This document shows positions 58,540 to 64,000 of a stretch of 64,000 bases of DNA, piece after piece. Numbering within the stretch: the stretch's first letter is position 1; each line of letters opens with the position of its first letter. The notes under the pieces were generated by a model. That model made no database searches, was not told where the DNA came from, and was given only the letters and a program-made list of their open reading frames with translations. Made by a program: the position numbers and the translations under genes. The stretch is from Massospora cicadina (taxonomy: Eukaryota; Entomophthoromycota; Entomophthoromycetes; Entomophthorales; Entomophthoraceae): positions 32,532 to 96,531 of the forward strand of contig JAKSZP010017424.1 of assembly GCA_022478985.1 (NCBI GenBank). Reading direction: 5' to 3'.

Positions 58540-59300
58540 ATGCAAAAAGACCAAGCAATAGCTTTATTTCAGAAGTACAAGGAGATTTTTGCTGTTGACA
58601 ATCATGACTTAGGGTGTGCTTGGGGGGTGGTCCATTAAGTAGACACAGGAGATCATCCCCCTATAAGGTTTTGGCCAATCCACTGATTGAGGGCAGTGGA
58701 AGATGTTGTCACTAACGTAATTGACAAGTTGTTGGAGCAAGGGATGCTCAAACCATTCAAGCGTCCATGGGCTTCACCCATTCTGATTGTAAAAAAGAAG
58801 GATGGCACCAACCGCGTAGTAATAGACTACCAGAAGCTCAAAAGTATTAAAAAAGGACTCATACCCCTTTCCAAGGATTGACAATGCTTTGGATCGGTTA
58901 GGGGGAGCCCATTATTTTTCAGCGATGGACTTGATATCCAGTTACTGACAAATTGAGTCGCCCATGGCAAAACAGGAAAAATGCACTGTAATCACCTCCA
59001 AAAGCCTTTTTCAACCGTCGTGGATGCCTCAAGGGCTGTGCAACGCCCCAGCTATGTTTCAGTGAGCTATGGACACTATTATTAGTGACCTGAAGCTGTC
59101 ATGCGTCCTTGTATACCTTGACAGTATTAACGTTTTCTCTCAAACCTTTTCAGAGCACCTCAATCATCTAGAAACAGTATTCTGCCGGCTTTCTGAGGTG
59201 AACATTAAAATTAAACCTCAAAAATGTAACTTCTTCAAAGATCAGTTGGAATACCTGGGGTTTGTGGTAGACTCTAAGGGGCTGAAACCACAGCCAGCTA
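58540..59300 (+). pseudogene. Gypsy D reverse transcriptase, broken
   Basis: 'FQKYKEIFAVDNHDLG' (near 58570-58615) precedes the palm. The open piece 58687-58881 reads 'LLEQGMLKPFKRPWASPILI' and 'DGTNRVVIDYQKLKSI'. After a stop come 'MDLISSY' (near 58927) and 'PQGLCNAPAMF' (near 59030-59060). The catalytic block is CVLVYLDSINVFSQTF (59101-59148): the second aspartate of the YxDD motif is Ser. The frame 59069-59629 (186 codons) is open through the thumb. Stops near 58879, 58948 and 59064. Confidence 0.82.
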
Positions 59301-59960
59301 AGGTAGAAGCCATTAGCAAAATGACTACACCTAATAGTAAACGTGACATACAGGTATTTTTGGGAATGGCCAGTTACTACCAGCGCTTTATACCTAATTT
59401 TAGCTGTATTGGTGGGCCGCTTTTCAAGCTGTTAAAAGAGGATGCTGTGTTTGAATGGATGGAACATCATCAATACGCTTTTGATACACTTCATATGGCA
59501 CTAACCAGTGCACCAGCGCTACACTATCCAAAATTTGACAAAGAGTTTATTGTTCAGATGGATGCGTCACTTTCCACCTTTGGTACAGTACTTTCTCATA
59601 AGATGACGAGGGAGAGGAGCATCCTGTAGCATAGTGTAGTTGAAGTCTGAACTGCCATAAATGTAATTATTTTGTGACTGAGTGGGAGTGCTTAGCGGTG
59701 ATCTATGTGTATAAGCAATTTAGATTCTACTTGCATGGGGTAAAGTTCAAAGTTGTAGCAGATCATGCGTCATTACACTGGTTGCAGAACCTCAAAGAAC
59801 CTGAAGGCCGTTTGTCCCAATGGGCTCTTAAGCTACAAGCTTATGACTTCAAGATCCTTCATTGCTCAGGAGTATAGCATCATAACGTTGACTGTTTATC
59901 TTGACTACCAACTGTTGCCGTGATGGCGGACCTCATTGATGTGATGTATGATAAGATGCT
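59301..59960 (+). pseudogene. Gypsy D RNase H, broken
   Basis: After 'QVFLGMASYYQRFIPNF' (connection, near 59350-59400) the RNase H domain reads 'FIVQMDASLSTFGTVLSH' (near 59550-59602), with the first acidic residue. It continues as TEWECLAVIYVYKQFRFYL (near 59675-59730), with the catalytic Glu in its usual place, and 'VVADHASLHWLQN' with the Asp (near 59752-59790). It ends 'SQWALKLQAYDFKILHC'. Stops at about 59627 and 59875 interrupt it. It would remove RNA from RNA-DNA hybrids. Confidence 0.8.
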
Positions 59961-59999
59961 CAGCAGAAAATATGACGATGAACTGCCCCAAGTAATCAA

Positions 60000-61150
60000 A
60001 GCATTAAATGAGATGAGAATGAATACTTTCCAATGAAATGGGGAACTTTACAAGCAGATTGGCGATTCTATGGTGAATTTTCTGTGACCATCAGCATGGC
60101 CAGAAATTATTATGAGCACCCACAAGGCAGTTGGACATGGTGGGGTGCATAAGACAATGGTTTGTTGCGCCCTCAGTACTATTGGGAAAGCATGAGCTTT
60201 GATGTGCTCAAAACTATTTCCTGTTGCTATCAGTGCCAAGTGGAGAAGCCATTCCGCCATAAGACTTCATACCAGGTAGTGAAACCACATATTGCTTGGC
60301 ACACGGTTTCCCTTGACATCATTAGTCACTTGCCAACAGGAGCCAACTGGTGTAAGTACATTCTTGTGGCAATTGACCACTTGACCCAGTGGGTTGAAGT
60401 GAGGGCAATATGAGATTTGGGGGAAGTTACAGTGGCCAAGTTTGTGATGAAATGCATTATTCAGTGACATGGCTGCCCTTAGTTTATTTTCACTGATAAT
60501 GGAACCAACTTCACCTTGCACATCTTCCCAAACTGAATGAGCTTATGGAAATTTGTGGGGTTCTGATGACCCCATATTACCACAAATCCAATGGAATGGT
60601 CAAACGGGTGAATGGGACTCTGGTGAACATATCTATAAAAATTAGTAATGGATTGACCATCCAATTGGAGCTCCCTCCTTTCCACTGCTGTGTTTGCCTA
60701 TATCATTATTTAACATTCCTCCACAGTGAAGAGCCCCTTCCAACTACTATACAGCTGACACCTGGCTCTTCTGGAGTTACTTATTCTTGTGTAGAAGAAC
60801 TGGTGGAATAGAACCCCATTGCTATTTGACTAACCTGGAAAACACTCTGATCTAATTGCAAACTGAAGCATATTCCTTCAGCTTAACTAAGAAGATAAGG
60901 AATCAGGCTGCTGATCAGGTACATTGTAGTGGGTTGGCGCAGTTCAAAGAAATTGATATGGTTCTCTTCTATGACCAATATGGGTTTGGTCAGAAAAACA
61001 AGCTGGCCAGTATTTGAATTGGTCCGTTTTAAGTTATAGAAAAAATTGGGGTCAACACGTATACCATTAAGGACCCTGCAAGTGGTCAGATCATTAACTG
61101 AGTGCATGCGAAGTTCCTCTGACCATACAAGCAATAGGAGCCTTATCATT
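60000..61150 (+). pseudogene. Gypsy D integrase, broken
   Basis: The HHCC zinc domain is near 60115-60245 ('AVGHGGVHKT' then CCYQCQVEKP). The core includes 'HTVSLDIISHLPTGANWCKY' with the first Asp (near 60300-60360), then FTDNGTNF with the second (near 60483-60510), then 'YYHKSNGMVKRVNGTLVNIS' (near 60577-60635). In the last, Lys stands where the third catalytic residue (Glu in V-E-R-x-N) belongs. A C-terminal segment to about 61100 includes 'YTIKDPASGQIIN'-like sequence. Many stops. Confidence 0.78.
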
Positions 61151-61155
61151 CAGTC

Positions 61156-61165
61156 AAGGAGGGGG
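61156..61165 (+). other. Gypsy D polypurine tract
   Basis: AAGGAGGGGG, then TAA, then TGTCATGATTCC, the 3' LTR start at 61169. Confidence 0.78.
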
Positions 61166-61168
61166 TAA

Positions 61169-61642
61169 TGTCATGATTCCGATATGACTGGACAATAATC
61201 TTGGGACAGCTAGGGCGGATTGTGAAGAATCCGCCAAACATGATATCAGTTACAATTATTTGAGTGCCTCGAGATGAGGCAATATTGGGATATAATGGAT
61301 TTTTATTGGATCGCCTCAAAATAAGGCAATAAGGTGATAAGGCAATGTCAACATTTGACAAATACAAATCAAATCGCCTACAATTAGGATGATAAAGAGC
61401 TAGAGAATAACAAGCCAAATTTGAGGAGAATTGGTGGAATAGAATAGCCCAAGCTATGAGAGCAGAATTGTCCAAAGCCAATGTATATAAGTGAGATGGG
61501 CAATTAAGAGAAAAAGGTTTCTAATAGTAGAGAGAGCGGAACAGCAAAAGATCACTGTATTTATTAAAATAAATAAAAGGAGTTGTTGGGGCGATTTCTC
61601 CTAATTTTTATTATATTTTCAAGTTTGTCCAGAGGACCAACA
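61169..61642 (+). repeat. Gypsy D 3' LTR
   Basis: About 474 bp matching the 5' LTR, with TATA box TGTATATAAGTGAG near 61482 and AAAATAAATAAAAGG near 61567. The match to the 5' end of D continues past the LTR to about 61730. Confidence 0.82.
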
Positions 61643-61866
61643 ATCCCCACATTGTCTGTCTGTTGTTTAGTGGGTTCAACCTGTACAAACAATATGGCAG
61701 ATCCTAACAATACCATCCAATTTTATAACATAGGGAGTTGTGAGGTTGGGGCAATTTCCAGAAAGGTCTTGGCACAATAAGCCCAAGTGACTATGCCGGG
61801 GATCAAGTTTAAGATTATGACTTATATAAACCAGTTAATACATGGTCTGTGGGGCCATATTGTAAT
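61643..61866 (+). pseudogene. Leader and gag start of a further gypsy D-type copy
   Basis: The sequence after the 3' LTR repeats the leader of element D (TGTCTGTCTGTTGTT, AGTGGGTTCAACCTGTACAA) and a gag start M-A-D-P-N-N-T-I-Q-F-Y at 61694, unbroken where D has a stop. After about 61735 the match ends. So the right-hand LTR also served as the 5' LTR of another copy, now mostly lost. Confidence 0.65.
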
Positions 61867-63062
61867 TGTCATGGGGGTTTGGCAAGAAAAATTTGAACAT
61901 AATTAAATAAATTTGAGCATATGAAGATTTTTATTGAAGTAAAAATAAGATAATCAGCCATTAATTTCATCAGTGTGTTATGACTGCTTAAATAAACAAT
62001 CATTTTAGGGAATAGCTTAGGAAAGCATGGGATTGGTGCCCTGAGATTCAGCCTAACCTGGCGAACTTTGAGCAAAGGGGGAAGTAAATTTAATTTGAAC
62101 TGACTTTAAAAGTATTGGCAGCATGCTAAATCATTTCCAGCTCATCCACGGATGCCCAGATTACCAATTTTTTTTGGTTTTGATAACTGAAGTGACAGCA
62201 TCTCTCCTGACGGGTTGCAGAAAATTTTCCAAGGCTATCCTATATAGGGGCAGTCCCAAGTGGTTGGGAAGGGGTTTGGGGGTACCCAACCCACCTGACC
62301 CAGTTGCTCCAGCATCCATTTGGCCAAGCCTGGAATGTCAGATGGGGATTTTGATGCTTCTGATGAGAGTTTTGAACTAGCGGCATCATTTTTTGATGGC
62401 CCAATGCCATTGGCAAGCTTTGCCAAAGGTTTGATATTAGATACTTTATTCATCAAAGGTACATGCCCATTGAGTCTTGTTCCCAGTGATTTGGTGCTCT
62501 CAGATCTTGATGCTGAAGGCTCATTGCCCTTAATTTTATTATAACCTTTTGCCCCAAGTGAATGCTACCTCACTTAAAGCTCAGCACAAATCCTCTTAAT
62601 TTGTTGTATTAACTTAACCAAAGTTAATACTGGAATGGGTGGCAGGGTCCTTAAAGGGTAAGATGTTACCCAACGCTTGTCCACCATGTGGGAGAGGTCA
62701 CCCTGGGAGACAAGAGGGGCAGCTTGCCTTCTTGGGAACTTTTTTGACAGGAATTGGAATGCCACCCAGTCCAAGTGGAGAGGGTGCTCCCCTGGACTTA
62801 CAAAAATAGTGAAATGTGAAGGATTTGTTGGGCACAATCATTTCAATTAGTCTGGTTGATTTAGATTTTCCTTGACTGGAAAGATTTTTGGAAATTACCT
62901 TGGTAGATTTAAGAGGGTTGATCCTATGGAAGCTCAATTTGGGATTCAATGCTCATTGCAATTTTAGCCTCTTCCACATCAAAGGTACTTCCTCAAATGG
63001 ATTTTACCATATCTGCCATTTAGACTTTATTTGAGCTAGCTCAAATACTATCACTCCCAACA
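61867..63062 (-). repeat. Solo LTR of a third gypsy-like family
   Basis: About 1196 bp on the minus strand from TGTTGGGAGTGATAG (right end) to ATGACA (left end), with flanks GTAAT (61862-61866) and GTCAT (63063-63067). TATA-like CCCCTATATAGGATAGCC lies near 62237-62254 and AATAAAAATC near 61930 (minus strand). The right end resembles the 3' LTR of gypsy C, and the rest resembles the insertion in gypsy D gag. The short open frames in it on both strands have no family resemblance. Confidence 0.72.
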
Positions 63063-63067
63063 GTCAT

Positions 63068-64000
63068 TAAGCCTTAATCTTTAAGGCCTCAGTGTGGTAA
63101 GAGTTAGTTTCTCAATGGTATTATAATATTGCCAACAATTAAGCTCTAAAAGTAATCATAGCAAATCTATTTTTTATTGATATTATAGTTTGAAAGTTAA
63201 ATTTGTCTTTAACTTCTAAGTGTTTTTACAACTATATATTGCACAGTCTGTGCATTTTATTAAATTTTAGTATAATCATATACACAATGCAATAGTTTTT
63301 TATTTATTTAATAATACTATATAATATGATACTTATGGTTTTACAATCTATTACATTACCAGATTATTGTAGATCTCAAATGTTCCAATATGCCTTTTTA
63401 TATCTATAAAATAAAGTTATAATTTAAAACTTGTTTGTGACTATATATAAACTAATGACTAAAAAATGACACATCATAACTTTGTATATACTTTTTGTAT
63501 CAAACTTGAATCAGGATCAACTATTAAATATTTGTTTCTAATGTTCATATAAACTTATATCTTGCAAAAAATCTAACTTGTATGAAGCTTATTTTAACCT
63601 GCTATAAATAAAATCACTTTACAGCTCATGTATACGTGTGCAGGCTGATGGATTTAAAATTAATCTACTTAAATCTAGATATAAATAATCTTCTAACCTT
63701 TGTTGTGGAAATTTAATTTAAAAACCAATATCACCAATTTATTTGATGAATTTTTAATAATGATGGCAAAATAGGACTAATGATCTACTAATGGCCAAAC
63801 TTAATCAAAAATAGTTTTATATTCATCATAGTTGTTTAGCTTTTCTTTCTTGTAACAATCACTTTAGTTACTATAATTTGATTCAAACAGCAAATTTGGA
63901 TAATCACACACAGGAAAGATGGGTGACTTTAATAACAAAAATAATACAACATGGGTGAGCGTCGTGGCAAGCGGTGCACTTAATGGTGCAACTAAGGGCA
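63068..64000. other. AT-rich end of window, nothing recognised
   Basis: Strongly AT-rich, with many TATA runs and no frame of note. The last 60 bases are richer in GC and may begin another repeat that continues outside the window. Confidence 0.5.

Larger units (their letters stand above)
53789..61642 (+). mobile_element. Ty3/gypsy element D, best-preserved LTR element
   Basis: Plus-strand element with 5' LTR (53789-54266), gag from 54318, protease, RT, RNase H, integrase, polypurine tract (61156-61165) and 3' LTR (61169-61642). The order is typical of gypsy. It contains stops in every domain, and an LTR-like insertion in gag (about 56271-57130). No target duplication is recognisable. The 3' LTR is followed by a second copy of the leader and gag start. 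Confidence 0.85.

Noticed and set aside
62235..62837. Frames on both strands with Ser/Asp-rich or Pro-rich products
   Set aside because: They lie within the solo LTR at 61867-63062, and the related block at 56271-57130 does not keep the frames.

Overview
This window looks like a repeat-dominated eukaryotic nuclear locus. I can see no intact gene, no host gene and no rRNA or tRNA gene. Almost every coding trace belongs to a retrotransposon, and every copy is broken by stops, frameshifts or later insertions. The mix is Ty3/gypsy elements, APE-type LINEs with a CCHC ORF1, a tRNA-derived SINE and very short LTR elements. This would suit a transposon-inflated fungal genome (for example a rust or an early-diverging lineage), but nothing in the sequence fixes the taxon, so the assignment is tentative.

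Layout. 1-5965: decayed gypsy element A (+), split by a miniature LTR element on the minus strand (TRIM-A, 1973-4180). 7317-7603: tRNA-derived SINE. 8254-10182 and 10983-12798: two ORF1-only LINE-like elements (H1, H2). 13061-18326: full-length LINE-A (+). About 19130-21030: a third ORF1-only element (H3, -). 22313-27576: LINE-B (-). 27797-29722: a fourth ORF1-only element (H4, +). About 29780-35760: a more decayed LINE of a second family (LINE-3, +). 36209-53590: gypsy element C (-), which carries LINE-C in its LTR (36359-41621), TRIM-B (43846-46060) and a solo LTR (46140-47186). 53789-61642: gypsy element D (+), the best preserved, followed by the leader and gag start of another copy and by a solo LTR of a third family (61867-63062). 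Target-site duplications (TSDs) support most boundaries: 13, 15 (one mismatch) and 18 bp for the three LINEs, 17 and 12 bp (one mismatch) for H1 and H2, 10 bp for the SINE, and 5 bp imperfect for the LTR insertions.

How the parts fit. The main LINE family, the ORF1-only elements and the SINE end in a related tail of about 35 nt (TGTCCATCCC, then a GGTCGGC-like core, then CCTCAAATAAA or a variant). This suggests one autonomous LINE whose reverse transcriptase also mobilised two kinds of dependent element. The ORF1-only elements still encode a protein with an RRM-like core and a CCHC knuckle that resembles the LINE's own ORF1. The miniature LTR elements keep two 1-kb LTRs, a primer-binding site and a polypurine tract around an interior of only 177-191 bp, so they too must have depended on a partner. 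Gypsy C has a primer-binding site related to theirs.
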